The notes beneath the pieces are model-generated. The model had not been told where the DNA came from. It searched no databases and saw only the letters and a program-made list of their open reading frames with translations. A stretch of DNA of 51,947 nucleotides, taken from the NCBI GenBank assembly GCA_902528575.1, contig CABZSV010000004.1, positions 1 to 51,947 of the forward strand, written 5' to 3'. Shown piece after piece: positions 1 through 7,996 of this stretch (the first letter of the stretch is position 1; every line of letters begins with the position of its first letter). The stretch is from an uncultured Pelagibacteraceae bacterium (GTDB lineage: Bacteria > Pseudomonadota > Alphaproteobacteria > Pelagibacterales > Pelagibacteraceae). A program made the translations under genes and the position numbers.

Positions 1-266
1 ACTTTTGAAGCGCCTATAAATTTTATATCTAAGGAGATAGTTACACATGGAGCATTTCCTGCAGCTCTATGTGCGGCTGTTCCTGCTCCTGCATCTATTA
101 AAGCAGATAAATAACCCCCATGAGTTATTCCAGCAGCATTTAAATGATTTTCATTAATTATAGATTTAAATTCATATTCATTTTCTGAAATAGCTCTAAA
201 TAAAACACCTCCATTGTGTTTCATAAATCCAGGTTTAATACTTATTTGCTCAAATTCATTGCTCAT
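1..266 (-). CDS. PaaI-type hot-dog fold thioesterase (5' part only)
   Basis: The first 88 residues are present; the gene runs off the left edge of the window. The visible part contains N-x-A-G-I-T-H-G-G followed by a helix with L-I-D-A-G-A-G. This is the signature of the PaaI/YbgC-like hot-dog acyl-CoA thioesterases, in which the HGG region and the following Asp lie at the active site. Members hydrolyse acyl-CoA or aryl-CoA in the cytoplasm; the substrate cannot be told from this fragment. The ATG at 264-266 gives the natural N-terminus. A tiny membrane ORF ends 6 bases upstream on the same strand. Confidence 0.8.
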   Translation of the reverse strand, partial: MSNEFEQISIKPGFMKHNGGVLFRAISENEYEFKSIINENHLNAAGITHGGYLSALIDAGAGTAAHRAAGNAPCVTISLDIKFIGASK

Positions 267-272
267 GATTTT

Positions 273-371
273 TTATAATACAAAAGTTAAAATTAATAAA
301 ATAATTAAAATAATTATAAAAAAATAAATTACTGATTTTTGTAAAGATGCATTCAAAAGCCAATTAAACAT
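273..371 (-). CDS. putative 32-residue single-span membrane protein
   Basis: A very short ORF between tRNA-Arg and the thioesterase gene. It starts at the ATG at 369-371, with an AAGGAAA-like ribosome binding site about 5-8 bases upstream. It encodes an N-terminal amphipathic stretch, then about 18 strongly hydrophobic residues (I/L/F rich), and ends in FVL. The same frame stays open upstream into the tRNA, but that part cannot be protein-coding, so the internal ATG is the sensible start. The stop lies 6 bases before the thioesterase ATG, so the two could be cotranslated. I recognise no family. The good ribosome binding site and clean membrane span favour a real gene, but in AT-rich DNA a hydrophobic ORF this short can arise by chance. 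Confidence 0.4.
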   Translation of the reverse strand: MFNWLLNASLQKSVIYFFIIILIILLILTFVL

Positions 372-385
372 TTTTATTTCCTTTT

Positions 386-462
386 TGGTGGACCGCCCAG
401 AACTCGAATCTGGAATCTCCCGGTTCGTAGCCGAGCGCCTTATCCAATTTGGCCAGCGGTCC
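386..462 (-). tRNA. tRNA-Arg (anticodon ACG)
   Basis: A full cloverleaf folds on the minus strand: acceptor GGACCGC with GCGGTCC, anticodon stem CTCGG/CCGGG around loop CTACGAA (anticodon ACG), and T-arm CCAGA-TTCGAGT-TCTGG. The 3' CCA is encoded (386-388). ACG is normally deaminated to ICG by TadA and reads CGU, CGC and CGA. It is transcribed away from the thiolase gene. Confidence 0.95.
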
Positions 463-535
463 TTTTTAATAATATATCCCATATATCAAAGTTTTTGATG
501 TAATTTAACTTATAAAATATTATGTTAATTACTTT

Positions 536-1723
536 ATGAGCAAAAATTCTAGCGATGTTGTTATTACTTCAGCACTAAGAACTCCAATTGGTAGATACAA
601 AGGGTCGTTAAAAAATCTTAGCGCATCAAAATTAGGATCAATAGCAATTAAAGAGGTAATTTATCAATCAAAATTAGATTTAGAGGAGATTGATGAAGTA
701 ATTATGGGACACGTTTTAACTTCTGGACTTGGTCAAAATCCCGCTAGGCAAGCTTCAATTGGTGCCGGAGTACCAGTTTCAAAACCTGCTCATATTGTTA
801 ATCAGGTTTGTGGATCTGGATTAAGATCTGTTGTTTCAGGATATCAATCAATAAGTTTAGGAGAAAATAAAATAGTCATTGCAGGTGGTCAAGAAAATAT
901 GTCTAGAGCAACTCATGCAATTTATTATCGAGAAGATAAAAAATTTTCTGAAAACAAATTAGTAGATACAATGATAAAAGATGGTCTGCTAGATTCATTT
1001 AACGATTATCATATGGGTGTAACAGCTGAGAATGTTGCCGATAAATATAAAATTTCAAGAGATGAACAAGATAATTTTTCTTTAAATTCTCAGAAAAAAA
1101 CAGAAAAAGCTTATAGTCAAAATAGATTTAAAGATGAGCTGATTAAATTAAAAATTGAAGATGGCGATAAAAAATTTATATTTGAAAAAGATGAACATCC
1201 TAGAGAAAATTTAAGTATAGATGATTTAAAAAAATTAAAAACAGTATTTAAAGAAAATGGGACTGTAACACCTGGAAATTCATCAGGTATAAACGATGGT
1301 GCTGCAGCCTTAGTTTTAATGTCCAGAGAACAAGCAGAAAAAAAATCATTAGAGTCATTGGTTAAAATTGTATCTTGGGCAACTTGTGGGGTTGAGCCTT
1401 CATTAATGGGACTAGGACCCATACCTTCAATTCAAGAAGCATTATCTAAAGCAAATTGGAAAATAGATGAAGTGGATTTATTTGAAATTAATGAGGCTTT
1501 TGCAGCACAAAGTGTTGCGGTAATTAAAGAATTAAAAATCCCTGAACAAAAAGTTAATGTTAATGGAGGAGCAATCGCTCTAGGTCATCCGATTGGAGCT
1601 TCTGGGGCAAGAATTTTGGTTACACTTGTCCATGAAATGATTAAGCAAGATAAAAAAAAAGGTTGTGCGGCACTCTGTATTGGTGGTGGTATGGGAATAG
1701 CTATGTGTATTGAGAGAGGCTAG
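536..1723 (+). CDS. acetyl-CoA C-acetyltransferase (thiolase)
   Basis: A 395-residue protein, the usual length for a biosynthetic thiolase. It condenses two acetyl-CoA to acetoacetyl-CoA, or runs the reverse cleavage, in the cytoplasm. The nucleophile lies in VCGSGLRS (Cys92). The C-terminal motifs GHPIGASGAR (His351) and CIGGGMG (Cys381) complete the active site, and NEAFA is also present. Most similar to PhaA/AtoB types. No phaB or phaC follows, so a role in acetoacetyl-CoA or ketone metabolism is as likely as polymer synthesis. The gene stands alone between divergent tRNA-Arg and the pyruvate dehydrogenase genes, which produce its acetyl-CoA substrate. Confidence 0.93.
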   Translation: MSKNSSDVVITSALRTPIGRYKGSLKNLSASKLGSIAIKEVIYQSKLDLEEIDEVIMGHVLTSGLGQNPARQASIGAGVPVSKPAHIVNQVCGSGLRSVVSGYQSISLGENKIVIAGGQENMSRATHAIYYREDKKFSENKLVDTMIKDGLLDSFNDYHMGVTAENVADKYKISRDEQDNFSLNSQKKTEKAYSQNRFKDELIKLKIEDGDKKFIFEKDEHPRENLSIDDLKKLKTVFKENGTVTPGNSSGINDGAAALVLMSREQAEKKSLESLVKIVSWATCGVEPSLMGLGPIPSIQEALSKANWKIDEVDLFEINEAFAAQSVAVIKELKIPEQKVNVNGGAIALGHPIGASGARILVTLVHEMIKQDKKKGCAALCIGGGMGIAMCIERG

Positions 1724-1757
1724 AAAGCTTAATATTCATTTATTTTTTTATTTTTTG

Positions 1758-1763
1758 TATAAT
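1758..1763 (+). promoter_or_regulatory. candidate -10 box for aceE-aceF
   Basis: A perfect TATAAT lies 88 bases before the aceE start, with a weak -35-like TTCATT at 1735-1740 and a 17-base spacer. If used, it gives a leader of about 80 bases containing the hairpin at 1811-1832. AT-rich background makes chance matches common. Confidence 0.35.
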
Positions 1764-1810
1764 AAAAATATAAGATTAACGAAAAAACCTTATTAATGTG
1801 ATAAAATAAA

Positions 1811-1832
1811 ACCCAATAATGTTTTTTTGGGT
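1811..1832 (+). promoter_or_regulatory. short hairpin in the aceE leader
   Basis: ACCCAA (1811-1816) is complementary to TTGGGT (1827-1832), with a 10-base T-rich loop. It ends 18 bases before the aceE ATG. It is not followed by a U-run, so it does not look like a terminator. It could be a small regulatory stem or chance; it matches no riboswitch I know. Confidence 0.25.
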
Positions 1833-1850
1833 ATATAAAACATTTAAAAA

Positions 1851-4800
1851 ATGAGCGAAAAATTACTTGTTCCTGACATTGGTGACTTTGAAAATGTTGA
1901 GGTTATAGAGATACTTGTAAAACCTGGTGATCAAATTAAAGAAAATGATCCAATAGTTACAATTGAAAGTGACAAATCAAGTGTTGAAATCCCTTCTACA
2001 ATTGCTGGAAAAGTAGATAGTTTAGCAGTTAAAGTTGGTGATAAAGTTTCTAAAGGTGATTTATTGCTTAATCTTACATCATCAACAAAAACATCATCAG
2101 AAAGCACTCTTCCAAAAGATACAGAAAATATAATTAAACAAGCTGAAGAAGCAATGGCTGAAAAAAAAGAGGAAGAAAAAATTATATCTGAACCAATAAT
2201 TGAGAAAAAACAATCTACAATACAAGTAGTTAATGGGACTGATATTGATCCGTTTGAAACTCAAGATTGGTTAGAGTCTTTATCAGCAGTTATTTCAAAA
2301 GATGGAAATCAAAGAGCTCATTTTTTGATTAAAGAACTAATTAACAAAGCTTATCGAGAAGGAGCTAATATTCCTTATACTCAAAATACACCTTACATTA
2401 ATACAATACCCCCAGAGGCTGAAGTAAAGTCTAGTGGTGATCAAAATATTGAAAGAAGAATTAGATCGTTAATTAGATGGAATGCAGCAGCGATGGTAGT
2501 TCGAGCAAATAAAAAATACCCTGAACTTGGTGGACACATTGGTACATTTGCATCTGCTGCAACATTATACGATGTTGGCATGAACCATTTTTGGAGAGCA
2601 AAAAATAATAAATTTGGTGGAGATTTAATTTATTTCCAAGGGCATAGTGCTCCAGGAATGTATGCAAGGGCCTTCTTAGAAGGTAGATTAAATGAGAAAC
2701 AATTAGATAGTTTTAGACAAGAGGTAAATCCTGGAGGTCTATCGTCATATCCACACCCATGGTTAATGCCAAAATTTTGGCAGTTCCCTACAGTATCGAT
2801 GGGGTTAGGCCCCATGCTTGCTATATATCAAGCAAGATACATGAAATATTTAATCAATAGAGGTTTGATTAAAGATGAAGGAAGAAAAGTGTGGGCTTTT
2901 TTAGGTGATGGAGAAATGGATGAGCCAGAGTCGATGGGAGCAATTGGGCTGGCTGCAAGAGAGAATTTAGATAATTTAATTTTTGTAGTTAATTGCAATC
3001 TTCAAAGATTGGACGGTCCAGTTAGAGGTAATGGAAAAATTATTCAAGAACTTGAAGGAAGTTTTAGAGGATCTGGGTGGAATGTAATAAAGGTAATTTG
3101 GGGATCGTATTGGGACTCATTGATAGCCAACGATAAAACTGGTCAATTAGTAAAAATTATGAATGAGACAGTAGATGGTGAGTATCAAGCAATGAAAGCA
3201 AGAGACGGCGCTTATGTAAGAGAAAAGTTTTTTGGAAAATCCCCTGAAACATTAGAATTAGTTTCAAGCATGTCTGATAAAGATATATGGCGACTCAATA
3301 GAGGTGGACATGATCCTCATAAAGTTTTTGCTGCATATGATAAGGCAACTAAAAATAAAGGAAGCCCAACAGTAATTATTGCTAAAACTATTAAAGGTTA
3401 TGGAATGGGAAAATCCGGTGAAAGTGTAAATACTACTCATCAAACTAAAAAATTAGATGTTGATGACTTGATGTATTATAGAGATCGATTTGATGTTCCT
3501 TTAACAGATGAACAGGTAAGAAATATTGAATATTTTAAGCCTGATGAAAAATCACCCGAAATAAAATATCTTAAAGAAAGAAGAATTAAATTAGGTGGAT
3601 TTTTACCTGAACGATCTACTTTTGCAAAACCAATAAAAGCACCCTCAAAAGATATTTTCGATTTCATGAAAGTATCGACTGGTGAAAAAGAAATGTCCAC
3701 TACAATGGCACTTGTGAGAATGCTAACTAATTTATTAAGAGATAAAAATATATCTCCTAGATTAGTTCCAATTATTCCTGATGAAGCCAGAACTTTTGGA
3801 ATGGAAGGTTTTTTTCAAAAAATTGGAATTTATGCACATGAGGGGCAAAAATATGAACCTGAAGATGCAGCTCAATTAAGTTCTTATAGAGAAGATAAAA
3901 GTGGTCAAGTTTTAGAGGAGGGTATCAATGAAGCAGGTGCTATGTCTTCATGGATTGCTGCTGCCACAGCATACACTAATCATGATATCGAAATGATCCC
4001 AATTTATATTTTTTACTCAATGTTTGGTTTTCAAAGGATAGGAGATTTAGCATGGGCAGCTGGGGATAGTCAGGCTAGAGGATTTTTGGTAGGCGCAACA
4101 GCTGGAAGAACAACATTAGCTGGAGAAGGCTTACAACACCAGGATGGGCATAGTCATTTAATTGCATCAACTATTCCAAATTGTGTAACTTATGATCCTA
4201 CATTTCATTATGAATTAGCGGTAATATTTCGAGAAGGTTTAAGAAGAATGCACGAGAAAAATGAGAATGTTTTTTATTATATTACAACAATGAATGAAAA
4301 TTACTCACATCCAGAAATGCCAAAAGATAAAAATTGTGAGGAAGGCATTTTAAAGGGTATGTATAAAATAAAAGAATTTAATAAATATAAAAAAACTAAA
4401 ATCCAACTTTTAGGATCAGGAACCATCTTAAGGGAAATGATTTCTGCTGCAGAGATTTTACAAAATGATTATCAAATTGACAGCGAGATATGGAGTGTAA
4501 CAAGTTTTAATGAGTTAAGAAAAGATGGAATGGAAGTAGAAAGATATAATCTTTTGAACCCAGATAAAAAACCTAAAAAATCTTATGTTGAGCAATGTCT
4601 GGGTCAAACAGAAGGTCCAATTATGGCTGCATCTGATTATATGAGATTGAATTCAGATCAAATCAGACCTTATACTAATAAAAGTTTTTATTCATTAGGA
4701 GCGGATGGTTTTGGAAGAAGTGATACAAGAAAAAATTTAAGAAAATTTTTTGAGGTAGATAAAGAACATTTGGTTGCTTACGGTTTAAGTATTTTGGCAA

Positions 4801-4889
4801 AAGAACAGCTTATAACTTCTAAATATGCAAAAGATGCAATGAAGAAGTATAATATTGATAGTAATAAACCAATGCCAACAAAGTTATAA
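1851..4889 (+). CDS. aceE: pyruvate dehydrogenase E1, AceE type, with N-terminal lipoyl domain
   Basis: E1 decarboxylates pyruvate with thiamine diphosphate and reductively acetylates the lipoyl group of E2. Residues 1-76 are a complete lipoyl domain (ESDKSSVEIPS, lipoyl-Lys42). A Glu/Lys-rich linker to about residue 125 follows, then a homodimeric AceE core. The ThDP motif is GDGEMDEPES, followed by NCNLQRLDGPV as in E. coli AceE. C-terminal transketolase-like segments QHQDGHSH and YYITTMNEN are also present. At 1012 residues it is about 120 longer than E. coli AceE, which the lipoyl domain accounts for. aceF starts on the very next base after the stop. Most alphaproteobacteria instead use PdhA/PdhB, with the lipoyl domain on E1-beta. 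Confidence 0.96.
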   Translation: MSEKLLVPDIGDFENVEVIEILVKPGDQIKENDPIVTIESDKSSVEIPSTIAGKVDSLAVKVGDKVSKGDLLLNLTSSTKTSSESTLPKDTENIIKQAEEAMAEKKEEEKIISEPIIEKKQSTIQVVNGTDIDPFETQDWLESLSAVISKDGNQRAHFLIKELINKAYREGANIPYTQNTPYINTIPPEAEVKSSGDQNIERRIRSLIRWNAAAMVVRANKKYPELGGHIGTFASAATLYDVGMNHFWRAKNNKFGGDLIYFQGHSAPGMYARAFLEGRLNEKQLDSFRQEVNPGGLSSYPHPWLMPKFWQFPTVSMGLGPMLAIYQARYMKYLINRGLIKDEGRKVWAFLGDGEMDEPESMGAIGLAARENLDNLIFVVNCNLQRLDGPVRGNGKIIQELEGSFRGSGWNVIKVIWGSYWDSLIANDKTGQLVKIMNETVDGEYQAMKARDGAYVREKFFGKSPETLELVSSMSDKDIWRLNRGGHDPHKVFAAYDKATKNKGSPTVIIAKTIKGYGMGKSGESVNTTHQTKKLDVDDLMYYRDRFDVPLTDEQVRNIEYFKPDEKSPEIKYLKERRIKLGGFLPERSTFAKPIKAPSKDIFDFMKVSTGEKEMSTTMALVRMLTNLLRDKNISPRLVPIIPDEARTFGMEGFFQKIGIYAHEGQKYEPEDAAQLSSYREDKSGQVLEEGINEAGAMSSWIAAATAYTNHDIEMIPIYIFYSMFGFQRIGDLAWAAGDSQARGFLVGATAGRTTLAGEGLQHQDGHSHLIASTIPNCVTYDPTFHYELAVIFREGLRRMHEKNENVFYYITTMNENYSHPEMPKDKNCEEGILKGMYKIKEFNKYKKTKIQLLGSGTILREMISAAEILQNDYQIDSEIWSVTSFNELRKDGMEVERYNLLNPDKKPKKSYVEQCLGQTEGPIMAASDYMRLNSDQIRPYTNKSFYSLGADGFGRSDTRKNLRKFFEVDKEHLVAYGLSILAKEQLITSKYAKDAMKKYNIDSNKPMPTKL

Positions 4890-6152
4890 ATGTCAGAAAC
4901 TGAGATTAAAGTACCTAATATTGGAGATTTTAAAGATGTTGAGGTCATTGAGGTATTAGTTTCTGAAGGTCAATCAATTAACAAAAATGATGCTCTAATA
5001 ACAATTGAAAGTGATAAATCTAGCGTAGAAATACCATCAAATTTAGAAGGTAAAATTAAAAATTTAAAAATAAAAGTAGGAGACAAAGTTTCTGAGGGCG
5101 ACTTAATTTTAACTATAGAGAGTTCCGCTGAAATGAAACAGGAAGAGGTTAAAGAAAAACCAGAAATTGAAAAAAAGTCAAAAAATATTGAGGAAATAAA
5201 ACCTGAAATCCAAGAAAAAACTTTTTCTAAAAATAATATTTCAAATATTTCATCTGCAAGTCCAAAAGCTAGAAAATTTGCGAGAGAACTTGGTGTAGAT
5301 ATTAATCAAGTTGTGGGAAGTCAGAAAGATGGCAGGGTTATTGAAGATGATATTAAAAAATTTGTTTCATCTAATTCAAAAAACAATGTTGTAGTAAAAG
5401 ATAGTAAACCAGATAAAATAAAAAACGAATTTGAACATTCTGATTTTGGTGAAATAGAAATTAAAGACATACCAAGAGTAAAAAAATTATCATCAAAATA
5501 TCTTACAAATTCATGGACAACAATTCCTCATGTTACAAATCACGATGAAGTCGACATAACGGAGATGGAAAGTTTTAGAAGTTCATTAACAGATATGTAT
5601 ACTGGAGAAAAAATTAAAATTACACCTCTTGCATTTATAATAAAGGCTTTAGTTGCATCTCTTAAGAAATTTCCTAGTTTTAATTCTTCTATCGACGAAA
5701 TTGAGACTGGAAAAATGACTTTAAAAAAATATTACCATATTGGGATAGCAGTTGACACACCAAATGGATTAATGGTTCCAAAAATAAGAAATGCAAATAA
5801 CAAAAAAATTTCTCTCATAAGTAAAGAATTAAAAGAGGTAAGTGAACTTTGTAGAAATTTAAAAATTGATAAAAAAGAATTGTTTGGTGGCTCGATGACG
5901 ATTACGAGTTTAGGTGGTATAGGAGGTTCATTTTTTACCCCTATAATTAATTATCCTGAAGTTGCTATATTAGGAGTAGGAAGATCAGAAAAAAAACAAA
6001 TTTTTATGAATGGTAAGTTTCAAACCAGGACTATGCTCCCAATTTCTTTATCTTATGATCACAGAATTATTGATGGTGCAGAAGCAGCTAGGTTTAATAA
6101 TGATCTAAAAGAAAACTTAGGCAAAAATTTTGCTTATAAACTAGCTGTCTAA
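4890..6152 (+). CDS. aceF: dihydrolipoamide acetyltransferase, E2 of pyruvate dehydrogenase
   Basis: E2 transfers the acetyl group from lipoamide to CoA and forms the core of the complex. Domain order: one lipoyl domain (residues 1-77, ESDKSSVEIPS, Lys43); a Lys/Glu linker; a peripheral subunit-binding domain at about 125-165 (SSASPKARKFARELGV...GRVIEDDI); and a catalytic domain from about 190 to 420 with SYDHRIIDG (His391, Asp395). E. coli AceF has three lipoyl domains, whereas this protein has one and its E1 partner carries another. The ATG abuts the aceE stop with no gap, so translation is probably coupled. The E3 gene (lpd) is not in this window. Confidence 0.96.
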   Translation: MSETEIKVPNIGDFKDVEVIEVLVSEGQSINKNDALITIESDKSSVEIPSNLEGKIKNLKIKVGDKVSEGDLILTIESSAEMKQEEVKEKPEIEKKSKNIEEIKPEIQEKTFSKNNISNISSASPKARKFARELGVDINQVVGSQKDGRVIEDDIKKFVSSNSKNNVVVKDSKPDKIKNEFEHSDFGEIEIKDIPRVKKLSSKYLTNSWTTIPHVTNHDEVDITEMESFRSSLTDMYTGEKIKITPLAFIIKALVASLKKFPSFNSSIDEIETGKMTLKKYYHIGIAVDTPNGLMVPKIRNANNKKISLISKELKEVSELCRNLKIDKKELFGGSMTITSLGGIGGSFFTPIINYPEVAILGVGRSEKKQIFMNGKFQTRTMLPISLSYDHRIIDGAEAARFNNDLKENLGKNFAYKLAV

Positions 6153-6158
6153 TTAAAA

Positions 6159-7052
6159 ATGAGTAAATCCATATCATTATTTAGTGCCTTATTGTGCACT
6201 TTCATTTGGGGAACAACTTTTATTGCCCAAGACACAGGCATGGATAATATTGGCCCTTTTACATTTAATGCTGTGAGGTTTTTTGTTGGTTTTTTAGCCA
6301 TAACTCCACTTTTGATTTTATTTGAATTAAAAAATTTTAAATCAGAATTTAAATTAGATAAAAAAACTTTCATAATTTATTCATTGTTAATTGGAATTTC
6401 TTTATTTTTAGGCTCTGCACTTCAACAAGTTGCTTTGCTTTATACAGATGTTGCAAATGCTGCTTTTTTTACAATTTTTTATGTGCCAATGGTACCGATT
6501 ATCATTTTTTTGTTTGGTAAAAAATCAATGCATTGGAGTGTATGGCCTTCTGTGGTTCTATGTTTAATTGGAGGATATTTATTAACAAATTTTCATGATG
6601 CAACAGTAAGATTAGGAGATACTTTGGTTGTTCTCGGAGCTTTATTTTGGAGCACTCATATCATTTTTACTGGAATCATTATAACTAAATACAATCTTCC
6701 ACTCACCTTAGGAGCTGTACAGACTTTAATTGTGGCTATTTTTTCATTTATAATTGGAATTATTTATGAAGAATTTATATTAAGTAATATTTTAATGGAA
6801 ATTTATTCAATTTTATATGCAGGTATATTATCTGGCGGATTTGCATTTGTATTACAAATTTATGCCCAGCGCAATATTACTCCAGCACCTGCAGCTATAA
6901 TTTTTTCTCTTGAAGGTGTATTTGCCACTATAGCTGCTTGGTTTATTTTAAATCAAATTCTAGATGTTAATAATTTACTTGGATGCTTTTTTATTCTATG
7001 TGGAGTTCTCTTATCTCAATTACTCCCTTTAATTAAGAAGAAATATACTTAA
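6159..7052 (+). CDS. EamA-family (DMT superfamily) membrane transporter
   Basis: A 297-residue protein with about ten hydrophobic spans arranged as two EamA repeats. The first repeat opens with FSALLCTFIWGTTFIAQ and has the typical N-A-V-R-F-F; the second opens near residue 150 (LVVLGALFWSTHIIF). The C-terminal repeat contains the usual ...A-P-A-A-I-I-F-S-L-E-G-V-F-A motif. Such proteins export or take up small metabolites, often amino acids, across the inner membrane, but the substrate cannot be read from sequence. It starts 6 bases after aceF, probably by read-through. Its 3' end overlaps the convergent uppP by 4 bases. Confidence 0.88.
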   Translation: MSKSISLFSALLCTFIWGTTFIAQDTGMDNIGPFTFNAVRFFVGFLAITPLLILFELKNFKSEFKLDKKTFIIYSLLIGISLFLGSALQQVALLYTDVANAAFFTIFYVPMVPIIIFLFGKKSMHWSVWPSVVLCLIGGYLLTNFHDATVRLGDTLVVLGALFWSTHIIFTGIIITKYNLPLTLGAVQTLIVAIFSFIIGIIYEEFILSNILMEIYSILYAGILSGGFAFVLQIYAQRNITPAPAAIIFSLEGVFATIAAWFILNQILDVNNLLGCFFILCGVLLSQLLPLIKKKYT

Positions 7053-7813
7053 TAAACTAAACTAAATAAAATCAAAGCAATTATTATTCTATAAATTACA
7101 AACGCATTCATTGAAAATTTATTTATATAAATTAAAAAGAATTTAACTGTTAGAAAAGAAAAAATAAAAGAAGATATAATTGCGATAACAACTAAGTAAT
7201 TAAACTGAATTGATTGTTCAAAAACATCTTTCAAGCTTAAGACACTAGCTCCAGTTAATGCTGGGATTGAAAGTAAAAAAGATATCTTACTTGAATCTAC
7301 TCTATTAAATTTTAAAATTCTCGCAGCTGTTATAGTAATTCCTGCCCTACTCACTCCGGGTACAAGTGAGAAAATTTGGAAAACACCTATAAATATTATT
7401 GACTGAAAATTTAAATTTGAAGAAATTTTTTTATCAAATCGATTTTTGTCTGAGATGTATAAAATAATTGCGAATATTAAAGTAGTCCAAGCAATGACTT
7501 CTAAATTTCTTAACTGATAAATTAAATTTGTACTATAAAGTATGTATCCAACAAGTATTAATGGAATAGATCCAAGTATAATTAAACTTAAAAGTCTTTT
7601 ATTTTTTCTAGCATCAAATAGTTCATCCCTAAAAAAATAAATTATTGCTATTAGAGAACCCAGATGGAGGCTGATATCAATTAGCAAAGAACTAGATCTA
7701 AATTCATATAAAGTAGAAACCAAAATTAAATGAGCAGAAGAACTAATAGGAAGAAATTCAGATATTCCTTGAATTGCAGAGAGAATTAAAACTTCTATAA
7801 TATTTTGAAACAT
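7049..7813 (-). CDS. uppP: undecaprenyl-diphosphatase (BacA/UppP)
   Basis: This integral membrane phosphatase removes one phosphate from undecaprenyl diphosphate to recycle the lipid carrier used for peptidoglycan and other envelope polymers. Both family motifs are visible: QGISEFLPISSSAHL near the N-terminus (residues 15-29) and PGVSRAGITITAAR (about 155-168), the latter with Ala where many homologues have Ser after the Arg. At 254 residues with 7-8 spans it is slightly shorter than the 265-290 usual. The ATG at 7811-7813 has an AAGAAA ribosome binding site. It is divergent from gltD across a 183-base gap and convergent with the EamA gene. Confidence 0.93.
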   Translation of the reverse strand: MFQNIIEVLILSAIQGISEFLPISSSAHLILVSTLYEFRSSSLLIDISLHLGSLIAIIYFFRDELFDARKNKRLLSLIILGSIPLILVGYILYSTNLIYQLRNLEVIAWTTLIFAIILYISDKNRFDKKISSNLNFQSIIFIGVFQIFSLVPGVSRAGITITAARILKFNRVDSSKISFLLSIPALTGASVLSLKDVFEQSIQFNYLVVIAIISSFIFSFLTVKFFLIYINKFSMNAFVIYRIIIALILFSLVY

Positions 7814-7921
7814 TGTTTCTTCGTAACTTATAAAGTATTTATTTAAAACAATTCGATTTAAGCATAATAGCTATGCAATAATTAAAAACGTGTTAATTGG
7901 CGGTAATAATTTAAAAATTAA

Positions 7922-7940
7922 GGTCAGTATATATGACCTA
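7922..7940. promoter_or_regulatory. inverted repeat upstream of gltD, candidate operator
   Basis: AGGTCA (7922-7927) and TGACCT (7935-7940) form a perfect 6-base inverted repeat with a 7-base AT spacer. It lies 57 bases before the gltD ATG in the intergenic region shared with divergent uppP. The position just upstream of possible -35/-10 sequences (TATATT at 7970-7975) suits a dimeric regulator of the GOGAT genes. No specific regulator can be named. Confidence 0.35.
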
Positions 7941-7996
7941 TTTTATGCTTTATATACATAAATCAGGGTATATTTTGCCAAAACTTAAATAATATT

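Noticed and set aside
273-482. 69-residue minus-strand ORF covering tRNA-Arg
   Set aside because: Its upstream half is the tRNA gene itself. Only the internal ATG at 371 gives a plausible small protein, which is listed instead.
7863-7877. GCATA-TATGC hairpin between uppP and gltD
   Set aside because: Only five AT-biased pairs with no U-run. It lies upstream of both genes, so it is not a terminator; likely chance.
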